Made by a program: the position numbers and the translations under genes. The notes under the pieces were generated by a model that saw nothing but the letters and a program-made list of their open reading frames with translations, searched no databases and was not told the origin of the DNA. A stretch of DNA of 64,000 nt, from NCBI RefSeq assembly GCF_030757795.1, contig NZ_JAUQWH010000004.1:62001-126000 (forward strand). The letters run 5' to 3'. The number at the start of each line of letters is the position of its first letter. The stretch's first letter is position 1. This DNA is from Actinoplanes oryzae. Lineage in GTDB: Bacteria > Actinomycetota > Actinomycetes > Mycobacteriales > Micromonosporaceae. Shown here piece by piece: positions 24,687-33,867 of this stretch.

Positions 24687-24897
24687 CGGGCCGTTTGGCC
24701 TTTGTTGTTGCAAGCGCGTGGCAACTGCAGTGCTTGCGGTGAGCGCGGCACTTGCTATGCGCGGTACTTGCCGCGGCTCGGCACTTGCCATGCGGCACTC
24801 GCCGCGAGCTGGGCACTTACCAGGCGGCACTTGTCGCCAGCTCGGTACTTGCCAGGCGGCGGCTCTTGCGTGAGCGCGGCACTTGCCGTGGGCGCCG
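24687..24897. repeat. Irregular array of GCGGCACTTGCC-like units in a convergent gap
   Basis: Between about 24744 and 24890 there are nine copies of a GCGG(C/T)ACTTGCC-like core spaced 15-18 bp apart, several followed by ATGCGG or GAGCT(G/C)GG. Both flanking genes end here. Weak reading frames exist on both strands but they only restate the repeat. I see no gene. Confidence 0.65.
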
Positions 24898-26199
24898 CTA
24901 TTGCAGGACCGGTGTTTCCTGGTCGGCGTCGGCAGGTTGTTGCACACGCATGGCAACTGCCACCAGCGCCACGCTGAGCAGGGCGGTGCAGAGGAACGGT
25001 CCGGCTCCCGTCAACAGCCCGGTCACTGCGAGAGTCGCGCTCGTCCCGATCGTCTCGGAGATGCTCTTGGCCGCCGTGTGGAAGCCCTGCTGCCCCGGCT
25101 CCGACCAGCCGAGCACGAGCGCGCTGATCCGCGGATACATCGTGCCCATGCCCGCCCCGGCAACGAACCAGCCCACCACAGCCACGGCGAGCGGCAGACG
25201 GGCGACCACGGTCAGCAGCACCACGCCCGCGCCGACGGCAAGGAGCACCGCACCGGCCCGTACGGCCAGGCCCGCGTCCAGCCGGTCCCCCAGCCGGCCC
25301 TGCATCATCGACGCCCCCGCCCACGCCACCGCACCGACGGTGAGCGTGATGCCGGACAACCACGGCGGCAGCCCGTACCTCTCCTGCAACAACAGCGGCA
25401 GGTACACGTCCGTACCGATGAAGACCCCACCGGCAAAGGCGGGAAGCGCCACGGCAGCGGGCAGCCCCCGGCGCAGCCGGAAGGTGCCGCCGGGAACGAG
25501 CGGACGCAGCGCAATCAGCGTGACCACGAGCGCGACCGGCATCCAGTACCAGCTGACCGCCCCCATCGCGACGACACTGACGGCCGCCACCGCCGCGGTC
25601 GCGAGCCGCCGCCCGTCGAACGGCCCCGGCTCGCCCGTGGTGTGCCCGGCCAGCGCCGGCAGGATCAGCACGGTGGCAACAACCACCAGCGCGACCACGC
25701 CGAGAAAGACCCACCGCCACCCCACCGCGTCGGCGACGAGCCCGGCGACGAACGGCCCGATCAGCGACGGCAGCACCCACGCGGTCGAGAACGCCCCGAA
25801 GACCTTGAGGTGCAGGTCCGCCGGATAGACGCGCGCCACCAGCACGTACAGGACAACGGTGTGACCGCCCGCGCCGAGCCCCTGCACCAGCCGCCCGGCG
25901 ATGAACGCGGGCATCGATGTCGCCGTGCCCGCGATGACCAGGCCGAGCGCGAACACCGCGACAGCCGTCAGCAGCGGAACCGCGGGCCCGCGCCGGTCGG
26001 ACCAGCCGCCGAAGCCCACCATGCCGATCACGCCGGTGGCGAGCGCGGAGGAGAAGGCGAGCGCGTACTGCCCGCGCCCACCCAGCTCCGCGGTCACCTG
26101 CGGCATGACCGTGGTGACGGCCAGCGACTCGAAGGCGGCCAGGAAGACGAGGCTCCACGCCCCGGCTGTGGTCAACGTGTACGGCCGCCGCAAGATCAT
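24898..26199 (-). CDS. MFS transporter
   Basis: 433 residues with about 12 hydrophobic segments. The N terminus (FLAAFESLAVTTVMPQVTAEL) and GMVGFGGWSDRRGPAVPLL between helices 2 and 3 match drug:H+ antiporter-type MFS proteins. The C-terminal ten residues fall next to the repeat array. The substrate is unknown; efflux of a toxic compound is the usual role of close family types. Confidence 0.85.
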   Translation of the reverse strand: MILRRPYTLTTAGAWSLVFLAAFESLAVTTVMPQVTAELGGRGQYALAFSSALATGVIGMVGFGGWSDRRGPAVPLLTAVAVFALGLVIAGTATSMPAFIAGRLVQGLGAGGHTVVLYVLVARVYPADLHLKVFGAFSTAWVLPSLIGPFVAGLVADAVGWRWVFLGVVALVVVATVLILPALAGHTTGEPGPFDGRRLATAAVAAVSVVAMGAVSWYWMPVALVVTLIALRPLVPGGTFRLRRGLPAAVALPAFAGGVFIGTDVYLPLLLQERYGLPPWLSGITLTVGAVAWAGASMMQGRLGDRLDAGLAVRAGAVLLAVGAGVVLLTVVARLPLAVAVVGWFVAGAGMGTMYPRISALVLGWSEPGQQGFHTAAKSISETIGTSATLAVTGLLTGAGPFLCTALLSVALVAVAMRVQQPADADQETPVLQ

Positions 26200-26241
26200 G
26201 GCAGCACGCTAAAACCTCGAGCGCACTTGAGGTCAAATCGC

Positions 26242-26778
26242 TCAGTCGCGCTGGGTCAGTCCGCTCACCAGCGCCGTCGCGCCCGAGATCGCGCCCATCC
26301 GGACACCCAGGGCGCGGTAGGGGTGCGGGTGGCCCTTCCGCTCGAGCCGCGCCAGCCACCGGCGCTCCAGGAAGCGGCGGCCGACGATCGCGCCGCCGGA
26401 GATCGCGAACGCCAGCCCGGTGGCAACGAGCTTGCGCTTGTCGACGGCGGGCTCGTCGGCGATCTTCAGGTCGGCGGCCGCGCGGGCGTCGGCGAGCTCC
26501 TGCCGGGCGGCGTTGCCCCGCAGGCCGGCGTCGGTGTGCAGCACGGCTTCCTGCAGGTCGGCGGCCTCGTCGAGCCAGCCTTCGTCCGGCGAGCGCTCCG
26601 CCGCCGGCTTGGCGGCGGTGATGCTGGTCCCGACCAGGGCGGCGGCGGCCAGGCCGGCCACCGCGCCGGCGCGCACCAGCCGGCGCCGGCTCGGCGACAG
26701 CCCGCCGGCGCCGACCCAGATCCCGGTCAGCACGCCCTGGGTCACGGCCGTCGAGGCGGTTCGCACGTAGAAGTTCAT
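26242..26778 (-). CDS. Hypothetical membrane-associated protein
   Basis: 178 residues, not recognised. It has two or three hydrophobic stretches (LVRAGAVAGLAAAALVGTSI; LVATGLAFAISGGAIVG) separated by a charged, Ala-rich helical middle (about residues 60-110). It sits between MFS and glpX on the same strand, 14 nt after the glpX stop, so it may share the glpX transcript. Confidence 0.6.
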   Translation of the reverse strand: MNFYVRTASTAVTQGVLTGIWVGAGGLSPSRRRLVRAGAVAGLAAAALVGTSITAAKPAAERSPDEGWLDEAADLQEAVLHTDAGLRGNAARQELADARAAADLKIADEPAVDKRKLVATGLAFAISGGAIVGRRFLERRWLARLERKGHPHPYRALGVRMGAISGATALVSGLTQRD

Positions 26779-26792
26779 GCGACGACCCTATT

Positions 26793-27809
26793 TCAGGCCG
26801 GCAGGTGCCCGTCGAAGTCGATCGACGAGTAGAGCTTCAGCTTCTCCAGCCGGTGGTAGGAGTCGATCACCCGGATCGTGCCCGACTTGGACCGCATCAC
26901 GATCGACTGGGTGTGCGCGCCGCCGGAGCGGTAGCGGACGCCCTTGAGCAGGTCGCCCGAGGTGACGCCGGTGGCGACGAAGAAGCAGTTGTCGCCGGTG
27001 ACCAGGTCGTCGGTGGTGAGGACGCGGTCGAGGTCGTGGCCGCCGCCGACGGCCTTCTCACGCTCGGCGTCGTCGCGGGGCCAGAGCTTGGCCTGGATCT
27101 CGCCGCCGAGGCACTTGATCGCGCAGGCGGCGGTGATGCCCTCCGGGGTGCCGCCGATGCCCATGAGCACGTCGACGTCGGACTCGGGGCGGGCGGCGGA
27201 GATGGCCCCGGCGATGTCGCCGTCGGCGATGAACTTGATGTTCGCGCCCGCCGCGCGTACCTCGTCGACCAGGCCGCGGTGCCGCGGCCGGTCCAGGATG
27301 CAGACGGTCACGTCGGAGACATCGGAGCGCTTGGCGCGGGCGATGCGGCGCAGGTTCTCGGTGGCGCCGGCGTTGATGTCGATCACATCGGCGCAGTCCG
27401 GGCCGACCGCGATCTTCTCCATGTAGAAGACGGCGCTGGGGTCGAACATGGCGCCCCGCTCGGCGACCGCGAGCACGGCGACGGCGCCGGGCATGCCCTT
27501 GCTCATCAGGGTGGTGCCGTCGACCGGGTCGACCGCCACGTCCACCTCGGGGCCGGTGCCGTCGCCGACGCGTTCGCCGTTGAAGAGCATGGGCGCCTCG
27601 TCCTTCTCGCCCTCGCCGATCACGACGACGCCGCGCATCTGGATCGAGTTGATCAGTTTGCGCATGGCGTCCACCGCGGCGCCGTCGCCTCCGTTCTTGT
27701 CGCCGCGGCCGACCCAGCGGCCGGCGGCCATGGCGGCCGCCTCGGTGACGCGGACGAGGTCGAGGGCGATGTTGCGGTCGAGGTCCTGGGGGTTGGCGGA
27801 GACGGGCAC
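26793..27809 (-). CDS. glpX: Fructose-1,6-bisphosphatase, class II
   Basis: 338 residues, full length. The metal and phosphate sites are conserved: [33 protein letters not shown] and [19 protein letters not shown]. It catalyses the fructose-1,6-bisphosphate to fructose-6-phosphate step of gluconeogenesis; in actinobacteria class II is usually the only FBPase. The GTG start has a strong GAGGAGG. It faces DUF4245 divergently, a conserved actinobacterial arrangement. Confidence 0.96.
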   Translation of the reverse strand: MPVSANPQDLDRNIALDLVRVTEAAAMAAGRWVGRGDKNGGDGAAVDAMRKLINSIQMRGVVVIGEGEKDEAPMLFNGERVGDGTGPEVDVAVDPVDGTTLMSKGMPGAVAVLAVAERGAMFDPSAVFYMEKIAVGPDCADVIDINAGATENLRRIARAKRSDVSDVTVCILDRPRHRGLVDEVRAAGANIKFIADGDIAGAISAARPESDVDVLMGIGGTPEGITAACAIKCLGGEIQAKLWPRDDAEREKAVGGGHDLDRVLTTDDLVTGDNCFFVATGVTSGDLLKGVRYRSGGAHTQSIVMRSKSGTIRVIDSYHRLEKLKLYSSIDFDGHLPA

Positions 27810-27891
27810 GGGGGCCTCCTCGCGACGGTGCGGGGCTGGTGGTTGTCCCGATCCTCACATGTCCGACCGGCGAAGTCGCTGGGGAAGCGAC

Positions 27892-28449
27892 ATGGGTAAC
27901 AATGGTGAGGTGTCCAGCACCGAAGCCCCTGCCCTCGGCAAACGGGGCGAGCGCCGCCCGCGCGACATGGCGTTGTCCCTGGCTGTCCTGCTCGTCCCCA
28001 TCGCGCTGGGCATCTTCATCTACCAGTTCTTCCTCGACGGCAACAAGCCGGTGAGCTATGACGCCCAGCCGACGCTGGAGACGGCCCGCGCGGCGGCGTT
28101 GTTCCCGGTCAGCGAGCCGCAGGGGCTGGGCGACGACTGGCACGTGCAGAGCGCGACGTTCAAGCGGGAGGGCACGGCCGGCACGCTGCGCCTCGGCTAT
28201 TCCGATCCGGACGCCAACCCCGTCCTGCTGGTGGAGAGCAACGTCGCCACGGCGAGCTTGATCCCGGCCGAGCTGGGCGACAACCCCAAAGCCACCGGCA
28301 CCGTACGGGTGGGAGCGCGCGCGTGGCAGCAGTATGACGGCCGCCCGGGCGAGACGGCGCTGGTGCTCCTGGAAAAGGGGCGCACGATGCTGATCGTGGG
28401 CTCGACCAAGTCCGACGAGCTGGAGGAGTTCGCCGCCGCCCTGCCGTGA
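27892..28449 (+). CDS. DUF4245 single-pass membrane protein
   Basis: 185 residues. A charged N terminus (residues 1-25) and one membrane helix (ALSLAVLLVPIALGIFIYQFF) precede an extracytoplasmic domain with GLGDDWHVQSATFKREG and a final EEFAAALP. DUF4245 proteins sit beside glpX and xseAB across actinobacteria; function unknown. GGGGAAG precedes the ATG. Confidence 0.85.
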   Translation: MGNNGEVSSTEAPALGKRGERRPRDMALSLAVLLVPIALGIFIYQFFLDGNKPVSYDAQPTLETARAAALFPVSEPQGLGDDWHVQSATFKREGTAGTLRLGYSDPDANPVLLVESNVATASLIPAELGDNPKATGTVRVGARAWQQYDGRPGETALVLLEKGRTMLIVGSTKSDELEEFAAALP

Positions 28450-28528
28450 CGGGCACGGGGCAGCGCGCCGCAGGGGTCATCCTCTACGCTCCCGCAGTCT
28501 GTTTCGCACTGCGTTCGGAGCACCCCTC

Positions 28529-29356
28529 ATGAATCGTCGGCTCGTCGCCGTCCTCGTTCCCGTCGTCGCCCTCGGGCTGACCGCCTGCACCGGCAACGAT
28601 CCCAAGACGGAGCTGCAGGAGTCGACCTCCGGGCTCCAGGCCGGCAACTACAGCTTCTCGGTGGCCATGCCCGGCGGCAGCAGCGCCAAGAGCGTCGTGC
28701 ACAAGCCCAGCCACACCGCTTCGATCGACTACGTGTCGAAGACCGCGGACGGCGACGCCACGGTCAACCTGCGCTTCGTCGAGCCGGACCGGTTCATGAA
28801 GCTGACGGCCGACATGGGCGACTCCGCCAAGCAGCTGCAGGCCATGCAGGCCGCGGGCGCCGGCGCCAACCCGGCCGACACCAAGCTGGTCCAGGGCCTG
28901 CAGGCGATGGTGGACATGTTCAGCGGGAAGACCTGGATGAAGGTCGACATGAGCAAGGTCACCGAGAACGCGGAGCTGAAGGTCGACTTCGCGAACCCGG
29001 ACCTGACCGGCGTCTCCGACCTGCTCAAGACGGCGGCCACCGCGGAGCGCAAGGACGACGTCATCACCGGCAAGCTCGACGTCACGGCCGCCGGTGACGA
29101 CACCCACCTGCTCGGCAAGAGCGCCTTCGCGGGTGTCGACGCGACGGCCGGCAAGTCCGTGCCCTACGAGGCGACGCTCGACGACGACGGCCGCCTCACC
29201 AAGCTGGTGCTGGACATGCCGAAGACCAGCGAGGCCGAGGCCGGCAAGTGGACCGTCGAGGTGTCGCAGTACGGCAGCGCCGCGCAGCAGGAGGCACCGC
29301 CGGCCGACCAGGTGCAGGAGGCGCCCGACTCGGCGTACGAGATGCTGAACTCCTAG
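28529..29356 (+). CDS. Lipoprotein (LppX/LprAFG-like)
   Basis: 275 residues. The lipobox LTAC ends at Cys20. The mature part has the alternating beta pattern of mycobacterial LppX/LprG-type proteins (YSFSVAMPGGSSAKSVVHK; DKVTENAELKVDF-like strands; VPYEATLDDDGRLTKLVLDMP), which carry lipids to the envelope. TACGCT at 28485-28490 is the likely -10 box and GGAGC the ribosome site. The last 4 bp overlap xseB. Confidence 0.75.
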   Translation: MNRRLVAVLVPVVALGLTACTGNDPKTELQESTSGLQAGNYSFSVAMPGGSSAKSVVHKPSHTASIDYVSKTADGDATVNLRFVEPDRFMKLTADMGDSAKQLQAMQAAGAGANPADTKLVQGLQAMVDMFSGKTWMKVDMSKVTENAELKVDFANPDLTGVSDLLKTAATAERKDDVITGKLDVTAAGDDTHLLGKSAFAGVDATAGKSVPYEATLDDDGRLTKLVLDMPKTSEAEAGKWTVEVSQYGSAAQQEAPPADQVQEAPDSAYEMLNS

Positions 29357-29556
29357 CCGTCGCCGCGGGCGGCGCGTGCGGTCTCGATGCGGTCGCGCGC
29401 GCCGTCCAGCCAGGTCTGGCAGACGTCCGCCAGCTTCTCGCCGCGCTCCCACAGCGCGAGGCTCTCCTCCAGCGAGGCCCCGCCCTGCTCGAGCTTCTCG
29501 ACGACCGTGGCCAGCTCGGCGCGGGCCTGTTCGTAGCTCAGCTTCTCGTCGCTCAT
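29353..29556 (-). CDS. xseB: Exodeoxyribonuclease VII small subunit
   Basis: 67 residues. LSYEQARAELATVVEKLEQGG and SLALWERGEKLADVCQTWLDGA are the signature of XseB, a short helical partner that tethers XseA. The ATG shares one base with the xseA stop (TGATG), so the two subunits are translated together. Confidence 0.95.
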   Translation of the reverse strand: MSDEKLSYEQARAELATVVEKLEQGGASLEESLALWERGEKLADVCQTWLDGARDRIETARAARGDG

Positions 29557-30776
29557 CAGCCCTCCCGGACCTCCGTGTGCAGTTCACCTTCGGCCAGCCG
29601 CACGCGCAGCTGGTCACCTAGGCCCACTTCCGCGGCGCTGCGGACCACGTGACCGTCCGCGCGCTGCACGATCGCGTAACCGCGCTCGAGAGTGGCCGCG
29701 GGGGACAACGCCCGCAGCCGGGCCAGGGTGTGCCGCAACTCGTCGTCGGCACGGCGTACCCGATGGTCGAGGCTGCGGGTCGCCCGGTCCCGCAGCGCAC
29801 CCACCTCGGCCGACCGCTGGTCGATCAATGTCTCCGGCCGGGCCAGGACCGGGCGGGACCGCCACGCCTCCAGCCGGTGGGTCTCCCGGTCGATGTGCGT
29901 GAGCACAGCCCGGTCCAGCCGCCGCCGGGCGTGCTCGATCAGCCGGCTCTCCTCCTCCAGGTCCGGCACGATCCGCTTGGCGGCGTCGGTCGGCGTCGAG
30001 GCGCGCAGGTCGGCGACGTAGTCGAGCAGCGGCGCGTCCGTCTCGTGGCCGATCGCGCTGACCACGGGCGTGCGGCAGCCGAAGACAGCCCGGCACAGCG
30101 CCTCGTCGGAGAACGGCAGCAGGTCCTCGACGCTGCCCCCGCCGCGCGCGATGACGATGACATCCACGCCCTCGTCGTTGTCGAGCACCTTGAGCGCGTC
30201 GATGATCTGCGGCACGGCGGTAGGCCCCTGCACCGGCACATTGATCACGCGGAAGTCGACACCGGGCCAGCGGCGGCGGGTGTTCATCAACACATCGCGC
30301 TCGGCCGCGGACGCCCGGCCGGTGATCAGCCCGATCCGCTGCGGCAGGAACGGCAGGCGCCGCTTCCGCTCGCGCGCGAAGAGCCCCTCGGCCGACAGCA
30401 GCTTCTTGACCTGCTCCAGCCGGGCCAGCAGCTCGCCGAGGCCCACCTGCCGGATCTCGTCGGCACGCAGGCTCAGCGATCCGCGCGCCGGGTAGTACTC
30501 CGGCTTGGCGTGCAAGGTGACCCGCGCGCCCTCCGCCAGGTTCGGCGCGCCCGCGTCGAGCACGTCGCGGTGCGCGGTCACGGTGAGGCTGAGGTCGGCG
30601 GAGGGGTCGCGCAAGGTCAGGAAGACCACACTGGCGCCGGGGCGCCGGCTGATCTGCGCCACCTGCCCGTCGACCCAGACCCATCCCAGCCGGGCCACCC
30701 AGGCGCCGACCTTCTGGCTGACCACGCGGACGGGCCAGGGCGCGTCGGCGGTCGACTTCGGCTCGGGCTCGGTCAC
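29556..30776 (-). CDS. xseA: Exodeoxyribonuclease VII large subunit
   Basis: 406 residues. The N-terminal OB fold ([25 protein letters not shown]) is followed by the catalytic domain ([70 protein letters not shown] in consecutive parts) and a coiled coil that binds XseB. It degrades single-stranded DNA ends. The GTG start follows a -10 box by 6 nt. Confidence 0.95.
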   Translation of the reverse strand: MTEPEPKSTADAPWPVRVVSQKVGAWVARLGWVWVDGQVAQISRRPGASVVFLTLRDPSADLSLTVTAHRDVLDAGAPNLAEGARVTLHAKPEYYPARGSLSLRADEIRQVGLGELLARLEQVKKLLSAEGLFARERKRRLPFLPQRIGLITGRASAAERDVLMNTRRRWPGVDFRVINVPVQGPTAVPQIIDALKVLDNDEGVDVIVIARGGGSVEDLLPFSDEALCRAVFGCRTPVVSAIGHETDAPLLDYVADLRASTPTDAAKRIVPDLEEESRLIEHARRRLDRAVLTHIDRETHRLEAWRSRPVLARPETLIDQRSAEVGALRDRATRSLDHRVRRADDELRHTLARLRALSPAATLERGYAIVQRADGHVVRSAAEVGLGDQLRVRLAEGELHTEVREG

Positions 30777-30782
30777 CCGCCT

Positions 30783-30788
30783 ACCCTA
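30783..30788 (-). promoter_or_regulatory. -10 box of xseAB
   Basis: TAGGGT on the minus strand ends 6 nt before the GTG of xseA, which predicts a leaderless transcript. Confidence 0.55.
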
Positions 30789-30799
30789 CGGGCGGCGCC

Positions 30800-31351
30800 T
30801 CAGCGGGTCGGGTGGTGGTGCGCGCCACGCTGCCGCGTGTCCTGCTGGGTCGCGCGCTGCAGCAGCGAGACAGCGAGCAGCGCCACGAGCCCTAGGAAGC
30901 CCCAGAACAGCAGGTCGGCGAGGAAATGCTGGCTGTCCACGTGCCACCGGCTGCCCACGTCGCGGGCGACGAGCGTGAACGGGTAGCCGTGCCGCTCGTC
31001 GAACGCGCTCATGCAGCAGACGGTGTTGTTGCGCGGCAAGGCGCTGAGCACGACGCCGGCGATGAGCACGGCGGCCCCGGCGGCGTACCCGGGAATGCCG
31101 GGTCTGGGGTCGAACCAGCCGAGCGCGACCAGCAGCGCGCCACCCACCAGCAACACCGCGTGAAAGAGCAGGTAGGCGCCGTCCGGCGTCGCGTCGGAGC
31201 GGTCGATCTCGACGATCAGGTTGAGGATGCCGATCGCGACGGAGAACCAGCCGACGATGAGCCGCAGCGCCGCGCCGAAGGAGCCCCACAGGCCGGGAGC
31301 CTCTTCCTCCTCCTCGTCGAGGGCGGGATCCACGTTGCCGACGGCGCTCAT
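30800..31351 (-). CDS. Hypothetical integral membrane protein
   Basis: 183 residues with four or five membrane helices ([73 protein letters not shown]). An acidic N terminus (DEEEEE) and two Cys in [10 protein letters not shown] stand out. No family assigned. It ends 23 bases before xseA and may lie on the same transcript. Confidence 0.65.
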   Translation of the reverse strand: MSAVGNVDPALDEEEEEAPGLWGSFGAALRLIVGWFSVAIGILNLIVEIDRSDATPDGAYLLFHAVLLVGGALLVALGWFDPRPGIPGYAAGAAVLIAGVVLSALPRNNTVCCMSAFDERHGYPFTLVARDVGSRWHVDSQHFLADLLFWGFLGLVALLAVSLLQRATQQDTRQRGAHHHPTR

Positions 31352-31466
31352 GGCCCGAGTATCACCCGCAACCGCCCCCTTACGGGCCAAAACGCCCTTC
31401 TCGTGCCTTCGGCCGGAGGTTGCTGTGGTACAGGTCGCAGCCGGGCGACATGCGGCGCGGGGTGCG

Positions 31467-31472
31467 TACCAT
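31467..31472 (+). promoter_or_regulatory. -10 box of ispH
   Basis: TACCAT ends 6 nt before the GTG at 31479, fixing that start and predicting a leaderless mRNA. Confidence 0.6.
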
Positions 31473-31478
31473 TGCCGG

Positions 31479-32465
31479 GTGACCTCGAATGCCGCTGCCC
31501 CCGTCCGCAAGCGTGTGCTCCTCGCGAAGCCGCGGGGCTACTGTGCCGGCGTCGACCGCGCGGTGCAGACCGTCGAGGAGGCGCTCAAGCTCTACGGCGC
31601 CCCGGTCTACGTGCGCAAGCAGATCGTGCACAACAAGCACGTCGTGAGCACGCTCGAGGCCCGCGGCGCGATCTTCGTCGAGGAGAATTTCGAGGTGCCC
31701 GAGGGCGCGACCGTGGTCTTCTCGGCCCACGGCGTGGCGCCCGAGGTGCACGAGCAGGCCCGCGAGCGCAACCTCAAGGCGATCGACGCGACCTGCCCGC
31801 TGGTCACCAAGGTCCACCACGAGGCGAAGCGGTTCGCCAAGGAGGACTACGACATCCTGCTCATCGGTCACGAGGGCCACGAGGAGGTCATCGGCACGGC
31901 GGGCGAGGCCCCGGCGCACATCCAGCTGGTCGACGGCCCCGACGACGTGGACAACGTCGTGGTGCGCGACCCGTCGAAGGTGGTCTGGCTCTCCCAGACG
32001 ACGCTGTCCGTGGACGAGACCATGGAGACCGTCGCCCGGCTCAAGACCCGCCTGCCGCTGCTGCAGTCGCCGCCCAGCGACGACATCTGCTACGCCACGT
32101 CCAACCGGCAGCACGTGGTCAAGGAGATCGCGCCGGAGTGCGACGTGGTCATCGTGGTCGGCTCGGCCAACAGCTCCAATTCCGTACGCCTCGTCGAGGT
32201 CGCCCTCGGCGCCGGCGCGCGGGCCGGGCACCTGGTCGACTACGCCGCCGAGATCCGGGACGAGTGGCTCGAGGGCGCGACGACCGTCGGGGTGAGCTCG
32301 GGGGCCAGCGTGCCCGACGAGCTGGTCATGGAGGTCCTGGCGCACCTGGCCGACCGCGGCTTCGGCGAGGTCACCGAGTTCACGACCGCCGAGGAGCGGC
32401 TGACCTTCTCGCTGCCCCAGGAGCTGCGGCGCGACATGCGGGCCGCGGCGGCCGCGCAGGGCTGA
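31479..32465 (+). CDS. ispH: 4-hydroxy-3-methylbut-2-enyl diphosphate reductase
   Basis: 328 residues. The three iron-sulfur Cys lie in [23 protein letters not shown] and [11 protein letters not shown], and [16 protein letters not shown] binds the substrate diphosphate. It catalyses the last step of the MEP pathway, giving IPP and DMAPP; the Z-prenyl synthase at 50768 uses those products. The GTG start follows a -10 box directly. Confidence 0.95.
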   Translation: MTSNAAAPVRKRVLLAKPRGYCAGVDRAVQTVEEALKLYGAPVYVRKQIVHNKHVVSTLEARGAIFVEENFEVPEGATVVFSAHGVAPEVHEQARERNLKAIDATCPLVTKVHHEAKRFAKEDYDILLIGHEGHEEVIGTAGEAPAHIQLVDGPDDVDNVVVRDPSKVVWLSQTTLSVDETMETVARLKTRLPLLQSPPSDDICYATSNRQHVVKEIAPECDVVIVVGSANSSNSVRLVEVALGAGARAGHLVDYAAEIRDEWLEGATTVGVSSGASVPDELVMEVLAHLADRGFGEVTEFTTAEERLTFSLPQELRRDMRAAAAAQG

Positions 32466-32616
32466 CCCTTCTCAGCGGGGGCTCGGTGCCGGCCGGCTCG
32501 CCTGCCTCTTTCCGCGGCACCTGGCCGCACCACGTAGCGCGGTCCTGATGGCGCTGCACGTCCCATCGCTACCTCCCCCGTTCGCCTGCCTGCTTTCCTG
32601 TACGCGCGGGCGCGCG

Positions 32617-32784
32617 CCTTCGCTGTCTGCCCGGCGTCGTGGCGGCCCCCGGGCCGGGCTGCCGTCCCGCCTTCCCGCGCGTCCGCGAGTCGTGCGCGCT
32701 CCTTCGTTGTCTGCCCGGCGTCGCGGCGGCCCCGGCCGGGCTGCGCTGTCCCGTCTTCCCGCGCGTCCGCGAGTCGTGAGGGTG
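32617..32784. repeat. 84-bp direct repeat, two copies
   Basis: The block beginning CCTTCG(C/T)TGTCTGCCCGG at 32617 recurs at 32701 with about 90% identity and ends with CGTCCGCGAGTCGTG in both copies. It lies in the 529-bp convergent gap after ispH (32466-32994), which otherwise holds the DnaA boxes, a terminator and no gene. Confidence 0.8.
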
Positions 32785-32861
32785 CCCGCGGGCCGGCCTT
32801 GCACGCTGCAGGTTGCCCGCGGGTGCCGGAAGCGTAGCGACCGTACCTGGGGTCCGGCGGG

Positions 32862-32887
32862 TTATCCACAGTTCGCGGTTGTCCACA
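32862..32887 (+). promoter_or_regulatory. Two tandem DnaA boxes
   Basis: TTATCCACA (32862-32870) and TTGTCCACA (32879-32887) are exact DnaA-box words, in the same orientation with an 8-nt gap. The second is the usual high-GC actinobacterial form. No dnaA, dnaN or other origin gene is nearby, so a DnaA-titration or regulatory site is more likely than an origin. Confidence 0.6.
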
Positions 32888-32919
32888 GGCCGGGCGCCGC
32901 CCGGAGGCCGAAAAACATA

Positions 32920-32952
32920 CGGTTCCCCCGACTCCGAAGAACGGGGGAACCG
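32920..32952 (-). terminator. Terminator of the Gly-rich protein gene
   Basis: CGGTTCCCCCG (32920-32930) and CGGGGGAACCG (32942-32952) are a perfect 11-bp stem with an 11-nt loop. On the minus strand it is followed by TATGTTTTT, so it is a canonical intrinsic terminator about 43 nt after the stop. Confidence 0.85.
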
Positions 32953-32994
32953 CTGATGTCCTGCTCTACTCGTGCCCCGGGCGGGCCGGTCGGC

Positions 32995-33813
32995 TCAGAA
33001 GTCGCCGCCGAAATCTCCGCCGCCACCGAAATCTCCGCCGCCGCCCCAGTCGCCGCCGCCGAAGTCGCCGCCACCGCCGCCGAAGTCACCGGCCTGGTTG
33101 CCGCCGAAGTCGCCGCCCGGATCCCCGCCGAAGTCGTTGCCGCCGAAGTCACCGGCGGCGTCCTGGAAGCCGTCCTGATAGCCGTCGCCGTAACCCACGT
33201 CGCCGAAGGCCGGCGAGAAGAGCGCGTCGAAGAGCAGCATGCCGCCGAGCACGCCGGCGCCCGCGCCGAGCGCCGTCTTCCACACCGGCGTCGAATACCA
33301 GCCGGCCGGCACCGGGCGGCCCTGCACGCGCCCACCGGGGTAGTAGTAGGGCATGTCCGGACGCGGCTGCGGCCCGGCCTTGTAGTGCTGGCCCTGGACC
33401 GTGACCTCGCGCTCCTTGGTCAGCTGGCCGGCGCCCTGTGCTCCGGTGAGGGCGGGCAGCTCGGGACCCGGGTCCAGGCCCATGGCGGTGCGGGCGGCCC
33501 GGATGTAGGCGAGCCCCTCGAGCGCCGACTCGCGGGCCAGCTCGAACTGCCGGACCGTCTTCGCCTGCTGCAGCTGGCCGCCGGCCGCGTTGTAGCGCTC
33601 GCCGGCGTCGGCCAGGGCCTGACGGGCCGCGGGGTCGTCGCCGTGCAGGTTCATGACCTGGCCGCCCAGCCGCTCGTACCAGCGCTGGGCGTCGGCCCGG
33701 GCGTCGTCGAGGCGCTGCTGCTCGCGCGCCGCGCCGCCGCGACGGGCCACCACCACCATCCCGACGACGGCGACCAGCAGCACGAGGACGACCAGCAGCA
33801 GAAACACGCTCAT
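32995..33813 (-). CDS. Hypothetical membrane protein with Gly/Asp/Phe-rich C terminus
   Basis: 272 residues. One N-terminal membrane helix (residues 2-22), a helical region (about 25-140; AREQQRLDDARADAQRWYERLG), a second hydrophobic patch (TALGAGAGVLGGMLLFDALF) and a C-terminal tail of GGDFGG/GGDWGG repeats. Similar Gly-rich tails occur on envelope proteins with a TPM or similar domain; I cannot name a function. It starts at a leaderless promoter divergent from rmuC. Confidence 0.7.
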   Translation of the reverse strand: MSVFLLLVVLVLLVAVVGMVVVARRGGAAREQQRLDDARADAQRWYERLGGQVMNLHGDDPAARQALADAGERYNAAGGQLQQAKTVRQFELARESALEGLAYIRAARTAMGLDPGPELPALTGAQGAGQLTKEREVTVQGQHYKAGPQPRPDMPYYYPGGRVQGRPVPAGWYSTPVWKTALGAGAGVLGGMLLFDALFSPAFGDVGYGDGYQDGFQDAAGDFGGNDFGGDPGGDFGGNQAGDFGGGGGDFGGGDWGGGGDFGGGGDFGGDF

Positions 33814-33820
33814 GTATCCG

Positions 33821-33861
33821 ACGGTACCCGCGCCGGGAAAGTCGTACCCCTCTGGCAAGCT
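33821..33861. promoter_or_regulatory. Back-to-back leaderless promoters (Gly-rich gene and rmuC)
   Basis: On the minus strand TACCGT (33826-33821) ends 7 nt before the ATG at 33813. On the plus strand CAAGCT (33856-33861) ends 6 nt before the GTG at 33868. Only 54 bp separate the two starts. Confidence 0.5.
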
Positions 33862-33867
33862 CGCAGA

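Noticed and set aside
32862..32887. Chromosomal origin oriC
   Set aside because: Only two DnaA boxes are present, with no AT-rich unwinding element and no dnaA, dnaN or rpmH nearby.
32548..33867. Upstream extension of the rmuC frame
   Set aside because: It passes through repeats, the DnaA boxes and an antisense gene; the CAAGCT box and GTG 33868 give the normal RmuC N terminus.
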